Origin: Kofleriaceae bacterium
Lineage (GTDB): Bacteria; Myxococcota_A; Polyangia; Haliangiales; Haliangiaceae
Direction of reading: 5' to 3'
NCBI GenBank assembly: GCA_018058095.1
Contig: JAGPCO010000076.1
Location: forward strand, 1 to 38,206
Length of the DNA: 38,206 bases
This document shows positions 1-9,841 of this stretch, piece after piece (position 1 is the first letter of the stretch; every line of letters begins with the position of its first letter). Below the pieces are notes generated by a model, which was not told the DNA's origin, made no database searches, and saw only the letters and a list, made by a program, of their open reading frames with translations. The position numbers and the translations under genes were made by a program.

Positions 1-119
<119 letters not shown>

Positions 120-144
120 CTAGCTCCTACCAGTTGCGTACATC

Positions 145-2349
145 TCAGATCGCACCGCGCGCGCTGACGTTCCTCGTCAGTTCATCGAGCACGCTGTGCG
201 GGACTTCGGCGTAGTGATTCAGCTCCATCGAGTACGTCGCCCTGCCCCGCGTCCTCGACCGCAGCGCGGTCGCGTATCCGAACATCGAGGCAAGGGGGGC
301 AAAACAGGCGACGGTCTGTACACCAGTCCGCGCCTGGATACCAGTGATCTTTCCGCGTCTCGCGTGCAAATCTCCGAGGACCTCGCCGACGCAGTCGTCC
401 GGAGTGACGACCTCGAGCGCCATCACTGGCTCGAGCACGGTCGGGCTGGCCTGACGAGCGGCCAGGGTCAGGGCACGGGCGGCGGCCAGGCGGAAGCCCT
501 GGGCCGAGCTGTCGACGGGGTGGTGCTCGACCTCGACCACCGTCAGCCCGAGGTCGACCAAGGGAAACCCGCAGGTTACGCCACGCTCGGCCGCCTCGTG
601 CAGGCCCTCGACGAGGGCGGCGACGAGGTCGGCCGGGATCGCCGCGGTGGCCGCCTGGTGGGTCAGGACCAGGCCGCTGCCACGCGGGCCGGCCTCGATC
701 CGCAGGTGGATGGCGCCGTGGCCAGGGAAACTCGCACCGGCAGCGGCGGCGCCAGCGCCGAGGCGGGGCACCTCGTGCCGACCCCAGGCCTGGGCTGCGC
801 TGGTCACGGTCTCCCGGTAGGCGACCTGGGGCCGCCCGACCTGGCAGTCGACCGCGAACTCGCGGCGCAGGCGGTCGACCAGGATCTCGAGGTGGAGCTC
901 GCCCATGCCGGCGATGAGGGTCTGGCCGGTCTCGGCGTCGGTGCGGACCCGGAAGGTCGGGTCCTCGGCCGCCAGGGCGGCCAGGGCGGGCGCCAGGCGC
1001 TCGTGGTCGGCCGTGGTGGCCGGGACCAGGGTGACCCCCAGGACCGGCTCGGGCACGTGGATGCGGTCGAGCACGACCGGGGCGGTCGGGTCACACAGGG
1101 TGTCCCCGGTGGTCGCCTTGCCGCCCCAGATGGCGCCGATCATGCCGGCGCCGATCTCGCGCACCTCCTCGCGGTGGTTGGCGTGCATCCGGACCAGGCG
1201 CTCGATGTGCTCGAGCCGGCCCTTGGTGGCGTTGAGGACGGTGTCACCGGTGCGAAGGGTGCCGGCGTAGACCCGGACGAAGGTCACGCTGGCGCCTGCC
1301 AGGCCGCCGCCATGGCCCTGGCCGCCGTGGACCTTGAACGCCAGCGCGGCCAGCGGGGCCGAGGGATCGGCGGCACGCTCGGTGGCGACCGGCGCCGCGG
1401 GGGCGCTGGCGCCGGCGGCGCCACCGGCGAGCTCACCGGCCGGGATCACCCCGCGCACCGGCGGGACCTCGAGGGGCGACGGCAGGAAGTCGACGATACC
1501 GTCGAGCAGGTCGTGCACACCCTTGTTGCGGAAGGCGGCGCCGAGCAGCACGGGGACGACCGCGCCCCGCAAGGTGGCGCGGCGTAGGGCCGCGACCAGG
1601 ATCGCCTCGTCGAGCGGCTCGCCGGCGACGAAGCGGGCCATCAGCGCCTCGTCGCGCTCGGCCAGCTGCTCGATCATCCGCTCGCGCGCGCGCTCGAAGT
1701 CGGCCAGCATGCCGACCGGCACCGGCTCGTCGACGAACTGCGCGCCCATGGTGCTGTCGATCCAGCGCCGGGCCCGGCGCCGGATGAGGTCGATGACGCC
1801 GAGGAAGCTCGGGCCCACGCCCCAGGCCAGCTGGATGGCGACCGGGTTGGCGGCCAGCCGGGTCTGCATCATGGCCATGACCCGCTGCGGGTCGGCGCCC
1901 TCGCGATCGCACTTGTTGATGAAGGCGATGCGCGGCACGCCGTAGCGATCGGCCTGCCGCCACACCGTCTCGCTCTGCGGCTCGACCCCGGCCACCGCGC
2001 AGAACACCGCGACCGCGCCGTCGAGGACCCGGAGCGAACGCTCGACCTCGATGGTGAAGTCGACGTGCCCGGGGGTGTCGATGAGGTTGACCGTGTGATC
2101 GCGCCAGCGGAAGGTCGTCGCGGCGGCGGTGATGCTGATGCCGCGCTCCTGCTCGGCCGCCATCCAGTCGGTGGTGGCGCCGCCGTCGTCGACCTCACCC
2201 ATGCGGGAGATCACGCCGCTGTAGAACAGGATGCGCTCGGTCGTCGTCGTCTTGCCGGCGTCGACGTGGGCCATGATCCCGATGTTGCGGATCGTGGCCA
2301 GCCCGCGCCCGGCGGGCGCGGTCGGCTTGCTGGAGGTTCCCGGGGCCAT
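145..2349 (-). CDS. fusA: Elongation factor G
   Basis: Translocation GTPase acting on the ribosome in the cytoplasm. Near the N-terminus are the G1 motif [19 protein letters not shown], the switch I segment [11 protein letters not shown] and the G3 motif DTPGHVDF. The C-terminus has the usual [15 protein letters not shown] signature. The G4 motif reads NKCD, where bacterial EF-G usually has NKMD. An Ala/Pro-rich stretch sits between the G domain and domain II. At 734 aa it is slightly longer than the ~700 aa norm. I chose the ATG at 2347-2349 because it gives an EF-G-like N-terminus; an in-frame GTG at 2392-2394 would add 15 residues with no family resemblance. It lies downstream of rpsG and 31 nt before tuf. 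Confidence 0.96.
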   Translation of the reverse strand: MAPGTSSKPTAPAGRGLATIRNIGIMAHVDAGKTTTTERILFYSGVISRMGEVDDGGATTDWMAAEQERGISITAAATTFRWRDHTVNLIDTPGHVDFTIEVERSLRVLDGAVAVFCAVAGVEPQSETVWRQADRYGVPRIAFINKCDREGADPQRVMAMMQTRLAANPVAIQLAWGVGPSFLGVIDLIRRRARRWIDSTMGAQFVDEPVPVGMLADFERARERMIEQLAERDEALMARFVAGEPLDEAILVAALRRATLRGAVVPVLLGAAFRNKGVHDLLDGIVDFLPSPLEVPPVRGVIPAGELAGGAAGASAPAAPVATERAADPSAPLAALAFKVHGGQGHGGGLAGASVTFVRVYAGTLRTGDTVLNATKGRLEHIERLVRMHANHREEVREIGAGMIGAIWGGKATTGDTLCDPTAPVVLDRIHVPEPVLGVTLVPATTADHERLAPALAALAAEDPTFRVRTDAETGQTLIAGMGELHLEILVDRLRREFAVDCQVGRPQVAYRETVTSAAQAWGRHEVPRLGAGAAAAGASFPGHGAIHLRIEAGPRGSGLVLTHQAATAAIPADLVAALVEGLHEAAERGVTCGFPLVDLGLTVVEVEHHPVDSSAQGFRLAAARALTLAARQASPTVLEPVMALEVVTPDDCVGEVLGDLHARRGKITGIQARTGVQTVACFAPLASMFGYATALRSRTRGRATYSMELNHYAEVPHSVLDELTRNVSARGAI

Positions 2350-2557
2350 GGCAACTCGAGGTCGTAGCTCGGAGTGCGGGGCCGGGTCGACCACGGCGGG
2401 AGGGCCGTGGTCGTCGAGGACGGGGCGGGCGGGTCCGCGGTCCGATGACCGTGGCGGCGCCTGCCAGGGTGCTCGTGGTTCGGCCCCGCTCCGGTCTGGA
2501 GCGGCCGCCGCCGTGTGAGCCCCGCGCTGCTGCTGTGCGCTACGTCGTCCTCGCCTC

Positions 2558-2589
2558 CTGGGTGCCTGGGTGCCTGCGTGCCTGGGTGA
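2558..2589. repeat. Four tandem 8-bp repeats, consensus CTGGGTGC
   Basis: The plus strand reads CTGGGTGC, CTGGGTGC, CTGCGTGC, CTGGGTGA as four adjacent 8-mers. The block lies between rpsG and fusA. A 16-nt stretch of it (CCTGGGTGCCTGGGTG, 2557-2572) recurs exactly at 21768-21783 in the rplA-rplJ spacer. Confidence 0.85.
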
Positions 2590-2624
2590 TGTCGGTGTCG
2601 GTCGAAGCGGTGGTCCGGAGCAGC

Positions 2625-2649
2625 GCAGGGAGCCTGGCTGGCTCCCTGC
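2625..2649 (-). terminator. Strong hairpin downstream of rpsG (attenuator or processing site)
   Basis: A perfect 10-bp inverted repeat, GCAGGGAGCC / GGCTCCCTGC with a 5-nt loop, begins 15 nt past the rpsG stop on the transcribed strand. No U-run follows, so it is not a standard intrinsic terminator. Partial termination or RNase processing that sets the ratio of S12/S7 to EF-G is plausible. Confidence 0.55.
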
Positions 2650-2664
2650 CCTGTCTCCGCGGCC

Positions 2665-3153
2665 CTACCAGCGGTAGTGCGCGAACGCCTTGTTGGCGTC
2701 GGCCATCTTGTGCACGTCCTCGCGCTTCTTGACCGCGTTGCCGCGGTTCTGCGAGGCGTCGATGATCTCGTTGGCCAGGCGGTCCATCATCGTCTTCTCG
2801 TTGCGCTCACGGGCGTAGGCGATGAGCCAGCGCATGCCGAGGGCGAGCGAGCGGTCGGGACGGACGTCGACCGGGACCTGGTAGGTCGAACCACCGACGC
2901 GGCGGCTCTTGACCTCGACGCGCGGGCGCACGTTCGACATCGCGCGGTCCCACACCTTCAGAGGATCGTCCTTGGCCCGCTCGGCCACCAGGTCGAGGGC
3001 GCGGTACACGATCATCTCGGCGACCGGCTTCTTGCCGTCGATCATCACCACGTTGATGAACTTGGTGATGCGGCGACGCATGTCGGGGGGCGCATCCGTG
3101 AACTTGGGGTCCGGCAGGACGCGGCGCTTGGGAACTTCACCTTTGCGGGGCAT
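2665..3153 (-). CDS. rpsG: 30S ribosomal protein S7
   Basis: Primary 16S rRNA-binding protein that nucleates the 30S head. The 162-aa product starts [18 protein letters not shown] and contains [12 protein letters not shown], the segment [20 protein letters not shown] and a C-terminus ending [15 protein letters not shown], all typical of S7 (normally ~156 aa). It starts 21 nt after rpsL and belongs to the str operon. In other bacteria S7 represses its own operon by binding the rpsL-rpsG spacer; the short spacer here leaves little room for that structure. Confidence 0.98.
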   Translation of the reverse strand: MPRKGEVPKRRVLPDPKFTDAPPDMRRRITKFINVVMIDGKKPVAEMIVYRALDLVAERAKDDPLKVWDRAMSNVRPRVEVKSRRVGGSTYQVPVDVRPDRSLALGMRWLIAYARERNEKTMMDRLANEIIDASQNRGNAVKKREDVHKMADANKAFAHYRW

Positions 3154-3174
3154 GGCTATCTCTTCCCTTGGCTC

Positions 3175-3546
3175 TTACTTGGGGCGCTTGGCGCCGTACT
3201 TGGACCGGCCCTGCTTGCGGTTCTGGACGCCGGTGGTGTCCAGGGTGCCGCGGATGATGTGGTAGCGAACGCCCGGGAGGTCCTTGACGCGACCGCCACG
3301 GATGAGGACCACCGAGTGCTCCTGCAGGTTGTGCCCCTCGCCCGGGATGTACGAGGTGACTTCCATCTGGTTGGTCAGCCGGACGCGCGCGACCTTGCGC
3401 AGCGCCGAGTTCGGCTTCTTGGGCGTCGTGGTGTAGACGCGAGTGCAGACGCCGCGCTTCTGCGGGCACTGCTTGAGGGCGGGCGAGGCGCTCTTGGTGC
3501 GCACCTTCTCGCGGCCGTTGCGGACGAGTTGGTTGATAGTAGGCAT
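3175..3546 (-). CDS. rpsL: 30S ribosomal protein S12
   Basis: Decoding-centre protein of the small subunit, 123 aa as usual. The highly conserved segments [31 protein letters not shown] and [13 protein letters not shown] are intact, including the lysines that change in streptomycin-resistant mutants of other bacteria. It is the first gene of the str operon. A strong sigma-70-type promoter lies upstream at 3598-3625. Confidence 0.99.
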   Translation of the reverse strand: MPTINQLVRNGREKVRTKSASPALKQCPQKRGVCTRVYTTTPKKPNSALRKVARVRLTNQMEVTSYIPGEGHNLQEHSVVLIRGGRVKDLPGVRYHIIRGTLDTTGVQNRKQGRSKYGAKRPK

Positions 3547-3597
3547 GCTCAGTTCACCGGGGGCATCGGACCAGATAGGGAGGCTTGGAACCGCGTG

Positions 3598-3625
3598 ATT
3601 CTATGGATCGGCCCCCGGGTGTCAA
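3598..3625 (-). promoter_or_regulatory. str operon promoter (TTGACA-N16-TAGAAT)
   Basis: On the minus strand TTGACA (3620-3625) and TAGAAT (3598-3603) are separated by 16 bp, a near-consensus housekeeping promoter in otherwise GC-rich DNA. Transcription should begin near 3590, giving a leader of about 45 nt before rpsL. Confidence 0.85.
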
Positions 3626-3707
3626 GGCCATTCCCCGGTTCCTCGCGTCCGGATCCCCGCCGAGGCGAAAGAAACCGGGCCGCGGGCCGGGCCGCGCCGG
3701 TCGGATC

Positions 3708-3724
3708 GGACCCGGGATGGGTCC
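3708..3724 (-). terminator. Hairpin after the small hypothetical gene
   Basis: GGACCC-GGGAT-GGGTCC forms a perfect 6-bp stem with a 5-nt loop, about 30 nt past the stop of the 3755-4150 gene. There is no U-run. It could end that transcript before the str promoter. Two imperfect copies of AT(T)GGGTCCGG follow at 3717-3737. Confidence 0.35.
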
Positions 3725-3754
3725 GGATTGGGTCCGGACCGCCGGGCGGCGCCC

Positions 3755-4150
3755 TCAGTGCGTCCACTTCTCGGTCTTGCTGTGCTGGGGCGCGTCGTAC
3801 TCGTGGGCCAGCACGAAGTGGTAGGCGACCTCGCGGGCGTCGGCGTTCTCGCTGACACACTCGAACAGCCACTCGCCCTCGTGCTCGGTCGGCTCGACCT
3901 GGACGTAGGCGATCTCGGCCGGGAACACGATGAGCTCGCCGACGAGGTCCTTGGCGCGCGCGAGCTGGACCACGAAGGTGGTCCCGTCCTCGACGGCGAG
4001 CGTCCAGTGGAAGTCGTCGTGGTCGACGAGGATAGCCTCGGGGGTGCCGGCGCGCAGGATGCAGTTCTGGTGGCCCTGCAGCCAGGTCCAGAACTTGTCG
4101 AACTGGATGGTGGTCGCGAGCGCGGTCAGCGACTTGGACGAGCGGGCCAT
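3755..4150 (-). CDS. Small conserved-looking protein of unknown function
   Basis: A 131-aa soluble acidic protein with no signal peptide or membrane segment. It is aromatic-rich near the N-terminus (FDKFWTWLQGHQNCILRAG), with alternating beta-like stretches such as FHWTLAVEDGTTFVVQLA and ELIVFPAEIAYVQVEP, and ends in a His-containing segment VAYHFVLAHEYDAPQHSK. I do not recognise the family. It is a monocistron between the str operon and the VCBS lipoprotein gene. A clear promoter ends 9 nt before the ATG, implying a nearly leaderless mRNA. No function can be assigned. Confidence 0.75.
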   Translation of the reverse strand: MARSSKSLTALATTIQFDKFWTWLQGHQNCILRAGTPEAILVDHDDFHWTLAVEDGTTFVVQLARAKDLVGELIVFPAEIAYVQVEPTEHEGEWLFECVSENADAREVAYHFVLAHEYDAPQHSKTEKWTH

Positions 4151-4159
4151 GGGGCGCGG

Positions 4160-4188
4160 GTTATACCGGGGCGATCGCCCCCTGCCAA
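4160..4188 (-). promoter_or_regulatory. Promoter TTGGCA-N17-TATAAC with a 14-bp palindrome as spacer
   Basis: On the minus strand TTGGCA (4183-4188) and TATAAC (4160-4165) are 17 bp apart. The spacer contains the perfect palindrome GGGGCGATCGCCCC (4168-4181), placed where a repressor or a MerR-type activator could act. The -10 box ends 9 nt before the ATG at 4150, so the transcript should have almost no leader. Confidence 0.7.
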
Positions 4189-4207
4189 GCGCGGCGACGG
4201 ACCGGGG

Positions 4208-6829
4208 CTAGCGACAGCCGCGCGCGCGGTCGCACTGCGCCAGCACCGTCAGCGTCGGCACCTGGGCGACGCGGGCGACCACGACGAGGTCGACCAGCCC
4301 GTCGGCGGTCAGGTCGCCCACCAGCAGGCGCTCGGGGTTCCCGGCGACCTCGACCCGCGGGCTCCCGGCCAGCGCGGCGTAGCTGGCCGCGTCGGTCCGC
4401 TCCAGGAGCTGGACGAAGGCCTGGCCGGAGTCATCGGTGCACAACGCGGCCAGCTCGGGCAGGCCGTCGCCGTCGGTGTCGATGGCGGCCAGCCCCGGGC
4501 AGGTGACCGCGTTGACGATCGGGGCCACCTGGAACAGCGGCGCTGCCGGCGACGCGCAGCCGGCGCCGATGGCCGGCCAGACCCGGTCGCCCAGCATCAC
4601 CTCGTCGCCGGGTTGCCCGTCGAGGTCGGCCGCAGCCAGGGCGCCGTCGCGCCGGCCTCCCGGGTGCTGCAGCGTCCAGGCCGCGCACGCGGTGCCGAGC
4701 ACGTCGGCCGCCAGGTCGCCCCGCGCCCCGCGCCCGACCAGGGCGTGGCCCCCGTCGCTGGTCCGGGCCACCACCAGCTCGGTCGGGTGCGCCACCTCGA
4801 CCTCGCCGTCGAGGTCGGCCAGCACCGTCGGCGCGCCCTCGCCCGCCGCGTCGTACACGCCCTCGCCCCGCGCTTGCCACCACCAGCGCTTGGCCGGCGG
4901 CACGTCGGCGCGTGCGACCAGGTGCAGATCGAGGAGCCCGGCCGGGCCAGGCACCGCGGCCGCCGCCAGCACCTCGACGTCGACGGCGGAGCCCCACTGC
5001 GGGGCGAACAGGCCGGCGCCGCTCGAGCCGAACGCCCGCCCGGCCGCGACTCGGCCCGGCGACGACTCGATGAGGAGGACGTCGTCGAGCCCGTCGCTGC
5101 CGAGCGCGGTGCCGTCGAACGTGTCGCCCAGGCGCAGCAGCGCGAGGGTGCCGGCGAAGCGGTCGTCGATCACCTCGATCGCCGCCGGGCCAGCCCCGGG
5201 CCGTCCACGCAGCAAGGTGAGCGCATCGGCGTCAGCGCCGTCCCCGTCGCCGAGCTGGCGCTGGTCGGCCATCAGCACGTCGGCCGCGCCGTCGCCGGTG
5301 AAGTCGGCCGCCAGCAGGGCCCGGACCGGGCCCACCGTCGGGAACCGGGTCGCGGCCAGGCGCACGCCGAGCGGGGTGGTGCCGAGGTTACGAAGCACCA
5401 GCACGGCGTCGAGCGGGACGTCGCCGGTGGCGCGGCGGTCGACGGCGCGCACCACCAGGTCGGGCTGGCCGTTGCCATCGACGTCGCCGACGACGGCCTG
5501 GCCCCATGGGTTGGGCAGGCGGGTCGCCGGGTACAGGCGTTGCCAGGTCGGGCCGGACGCGTCGCCGGTGAAGTGGCCGTACACGCCGGACTCGAACACC
5601 AGCTCGTCGGCGTCCTCGCCCCCGGCGTCGGGGTCGCCCAGGTTGACCACGGCCAGGGCATCCGTGGTCTCGGGGATGCCCAGCGGCGTCGGTCCGCGGT
5701 CGTACTCGCACGGCGCCTGGTCGTCGTCGTCGCCGAAGAAGTCGAACGCGCGAAGGCCAGTCGGAACCAGCAGGTCGAACCGGCAGCCGAGCCGCCGCAA
5801 TGGTGCGACCACCAGCTGCGCCGGGCTGCGGGCGCGCGTCGGGGCGCCACCGGAGTCGCGCCCGAACACCCGGGCCGACGGCAACGCGGTCCAGCGGGCG
5901 GCGGTCGCCACCGGTTCGAACACACACACCCGATCCGCGCTGACGCCGGCGACGGTGACGGCGATGGTGTCGCCCGGGCCGGCCCCGGCACCGGCGCGAA
6001 TGCTGGGCGCGCCGAGCAGGCTGGCGCTGGCCAGGCCGGTGTCACACATCGCGACGGTCGTGGCGGCCTGGCCCTGGTAGGCCTGCAGCGCGACCTGCAC
6101 GGTCCCGTCCACGACCGGCTGGAGCGCCACGAGGTACAGGCCAGCCCGGCCCAACCGATCGACGGCGGTGAACACCTCGGCCAGCGAGGTCACCGGCGGC
6201 ACGAACGGGTCGAGCCCGACGTCCTGCTGGAAGCCGCCGGCGCGGGCGACCAGCTTGAGCACCCCGCCCGACGTCGGCACCAGCAGATCGGTCGCCCCGT
6301 CATAACCGCCGTCGACCGACGCGTCGTCGAGGTAGTCGGCCGCGAAGACCGGCCCGGTCAGCGGCGGCGCCGGCTGCGCGAACGAGCGCGCCAGCGCGGC
6401 GGCCGGGTCGGCGCTGCCGAGGTGGACGGTGATGGCGCCTCCGCCAGCGCTGATCACGTCGACCGCGCCGTCGGCGTCGACGTCCCCGACCACGAACTGC
6501 TCGGCCAGCACGCTGACCGGATCCGACACCTGGGCGAACGCACCCGACGGCGCGCGACAGCGGCCATCGACGCCGCAGGCGTGGCCGGCCGGGCAGAAGG
6601 CGCCGGCGCCGACGTCGACGTAGCCGTCTGGCGCCGCCCCGGCGTCGACGCACAGCAGCTCGCAGGTCGCGCTGCACAGCGGGTCGGCGCCGCGATCACA
6701 CGCCTCGCCCCCGCTGGCCTCGACCACGCCGTTACCGCACGTGCCGAGCTCGGGCAGCTCGGCGCAGGCCGGGCCGAGGACGACCGCGACGAGGGCGAGG
6801 GCTTGGGCTTGGGCGACGGCGCGCCCCAT
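4208..6829 (-). CDS. Secreted VCBS/FG-GAP repeat lipoprotein
   Basis: An 873-aa predicted exported protein. The N-terminus has a hydrophobic stretch ending in a relaxed lipobox, LGPAC, with Cys22 as the likely lipidation site. Next comes a Cys-rich segment with CGNGVVEASGGEACDRG, the type seen in myxobacterial Cys-rich repeats. The rest is a series of FG-GAP/VCBS-like units with DxDxDGxxD calcium-loop motifs, for example GDVDADGAVDV, GDVDGNGQPDL, ADFTGDGAADV, DTDGDGLPEL and GDLTADGLVDL. This pattern predicts a beta-propeller on the cell surface. Its ATG overlaps the stop of the upstream PEGA gene by one base (TGATG), so translation is probably coupled. The partner and ligand are unknown. Confidence 0.88.
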   Translation of the reverse strand: MGRAVAQAQALALVAVVLGPACAELPELGTCGNGVVEASGGEACDRGADPLCSATCELLCVDAGAAPDGYVDVGAGAFCPAGHACGVDGRCRAPSGAFAQVSDPVSVLAEQFVVGDVDADGAVDVISAGGGAITVHLGSADPAAALARSFAQPAPPLTGPVFAADYLDDASVDGGYDGATDLLVPTSGGVLKLVARAGGFQQDVGLDPFVPPVTSLAEVFTAVDRLGRAGLYLVALQPVVDGTVQVALQAYQGQAATTVAMCDTGLASASLLGAPSIRAGAGAGPGDTIAVTVAGVSADRVCVFEPVATAARWTALPSARVFGRDSGGAPTRARSPAQLVVAPLRRLGCRFDLLVPTGLRAFDFFGDDDDQAPCEYDRGPTPLGIPETTDALAVVNLGDPDAGGEDADELVFESGVYGHFTGDASGPTWQRLYPATRLPNPWGQAVVGDVDGNGQPDLVVRAVDRRATGDVPLDAVLVLRNLGTTPLGVRLAATRFPTVGPVRALLAADFTGDGAADVLMADQRQLGDGDGADADALTLLRGRPGAGPAAIEVIDDRFAGTLALLRLGDTFDGTALGSDGLDDVLLIESSPGRVAAGRAFGSSGAGLFAPQWGSAVDVEVLAAAAVPGPAGLLDLHLVARADVPPAKRWWWQARGEGVYDAAGEGAPTVLADLDGEVEVAHPTELVVARTSDGGHALVGRGARGDLAADVLGTACAAWTLQHPGGRRDGALAAADLDGQPGDEVMLGDRVWPAIGAGCASPAAPLFQVAPIVNAVTCPGLAAIDTDGDGLPELAALCTDDSGQAFVQLLERTDAASYAALAGSPRVEVAGNPERLLVGDLTADGLVDLVVVARVAQVPTLTVLAQCDRARGCR

Positions 6830-8022
6830 CAGAAGCCACCGCCGTAGCCAAGGCCGAACCCGCCGTCGACGCTCATCGGCGTGAAGCCGCCATCGGCGCC
6901 CGCCCCGGCCGCCGGGACCAGCGGCGCCGCCTCGGCGCTGGGGGTGTCGAACAGGTACAGCACGGCGCCGGCCGCTCCGATCAGCGCGGCCCCGGTGCCG
7001 AAGCCGATGGTGGCGCTGCGCCAGCGGTCGCGGCTGGCCCGCTTGGCCTCGTAGCCCGCCTCCTGGTCGGACTGGAGCGGCTGGGCGTCACGCAGGTCGG
7101 TCGCCTGGCCGTTGCGGATCCAGGTCATCGTCCCGGCAGCGATCGTCGCCACGCCCAGCGCGCCGGCGCCGGCCAGCGCGAACCAGGCCGCCTTGCGCTG
7201 CCCGGTCGAGCCGGTGTGGGCGTCGAGCTCGAGCACCTGGCCCGGGCGCAGGTCGAGCTCGCGCGCCAGCGGCAGGCGGCCGCGCCGCGACGCCGTCAGG
7301 TAGCGGCGACCGTGCGCCAGCTCCAGGGTGCCCCGGCTGACCAGGACCGGCCGACCATCGACGGCGACGCGGGCGGCGCCCAGGCCGCGCAAGGTCAGGC
7401 GCGCCGGCAGCGGGCTGAGCATGGCCTGGACCGGGACCGGGTCGCCCGGGTTGACCGTGCGGGTGAGGGTCATGGGCGCGTGCCCCGGGGCCGAGATGAC
7501 GATGGTGTGGGCGCCCGGGCTGACGTCCTGGTACTGGTTGACCATGGCCGGCTTGCCGTCGACGGTGGCGCTGGCGTCGGGGGCCTCGACCGAGATGAGC
7601 AGGCGGCTGCGCGCGGCCTGGGACTTGAGCTGGTCGAGCTGGGCCTGGTCGAGCGCACGCAGCTGCGGCTCGAGGCGGCCGAGGTGATCGGTGGCGTCGG
7701 CGGCGCGGCTGCCGGTCGGAGCCTGGTCGAGGTAGGCCCGGTACAGCGCGACCGCGCGCTGGAGGTGGACCGGGTCCTTGCCGTCCTTGTCGGCCAGGGC
7801 CAGCCGATGCGCCTGCGCCGCCGAGAACGCGATCTCCGGCGCCGGCAGCTTGCTGTAGGCCAGCTCGAACTGGGCGGCGGCGTCGACGTACTGCTGGTCT
7901 TTGTAGGCGGCGGCGCCGACCCGGAAGGCGCTCTCGGCCTCGGCCCGGGCGTCGGCCCGGGCCGGCCCGGCCGCGCACACGATGGACGACACGAAGCACA
8001 GCGCGACGACGGCGAACCTCAT
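6829..8022 (-). CDS. Exported PEGA/TPR-like protein with two membrane segments
   Basis: A 397-aa protein with a signal peptide (MRFAVVALCFVSSIVCAA, cleavage likely after ARA at 23). A TPR-like helical region follows at about 27-135 (AFRVGAAAYKDQQYVDAAAQ and similar). Two PEGA-like beta modules follow at about 140-203 and 206-268 (VDGKPAM, VSPGAHTIVISAPGH; VDGRPVL, ELAHGRRYLTASRRG). Membrane segments are at about 278-302 and 335-358, and the tail is Gly-rich. This layout is common in myxobacterial envelope proteins. It lies 54 nt after the kinase gene and is coupled to the VCBS lipoprotein gene, so the three may form one envelope-sensing operon. Confidence 0.87.
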   Translation of the reverse strand: MRFAVVALCFVSSIVCAAGPARADARAEAESAFRVGAAAYKDQQYVDAAAQFELAYSKLPAPEIAFSAAQAHRLALADKDGKDPVHLQRAVALYRAYLDQAPTGSRAADATDHLGRLEPQLRALDQAQLDQLKSQAARSRLLISVEAPDASATVDGKPAMVNQYQDVSPGAHTIVISAPGHAPMTLTRTVNPGDPVPVQAMLSPLPARLTLRGLGAARVAVDGRPVLVSRGTLELAHGRRYLTASRRGRLPLARELDLRPGQVLELDAHTGSTGQRKAAWFALAGAGALGVATIAAGTMTWIRNGQATDLRDAQPLQSDQEAGYEAKRASRDRWRSATIGFGTGAALIGAAGAVLYLFDTPSAEAAPLVPAAGAGADGGFTPMSVDGGFGLGYGGGF

Positions 8023-8076
8023 CGGTGTCGAGCGTACTCGATCTGGGTCGGCCTCGCCGCCACGGCTCGCAGGACG

Positions 8077-9792
<1,716 letters not shown>

Positions 9793-9798
9793 GCGCTC

Positions 9799-9827
9799 AT
9801 TGTTCGTGACCGGACGCGATCGGTCAA
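9799..9827 (-). promoter_or_regulatory. Candidate kinase promoter (TTGACC-N17-AACAAT)
   Basis: On the minus strand TTGACC (9822-9827) and AACAAT (9799-9804) are 17 bp apart. The -10 box ends 6 nt before the kinase ATG, which again implies a nearly leaderless mRNA. It sits in the 49-nt gap after the HTTM-like gene. Confidence 0.5.
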
Positions 9828-9841
9828 CTCCGCCCCGAGAA

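Larger units (their letters stand above)
2350..2664 (-). other. Long rpsG-fusA intercistronic spacer
   Basis: This spacer is about 315 nt, far longer than the usual few tens of bases. It carries no convincing gene. Its contents are a perfect 10-bp hairpin just after rpsG and a run of four 8-bp repeats, both listed separately. It may hold an attenuator, an RNA processing site or an internal fusA promoter. I could not pick out a clear -35/-10 pair in it. Confidence 0.6.

Noticed and set aside
3728-6847. 1039-codon plus-strand frame opposite the VCBS lipoprotein gene
   Set aside because: It is a compositional shadow with no recognisable motif, while the minus strand has a signal peptide and repeated calcium loops.
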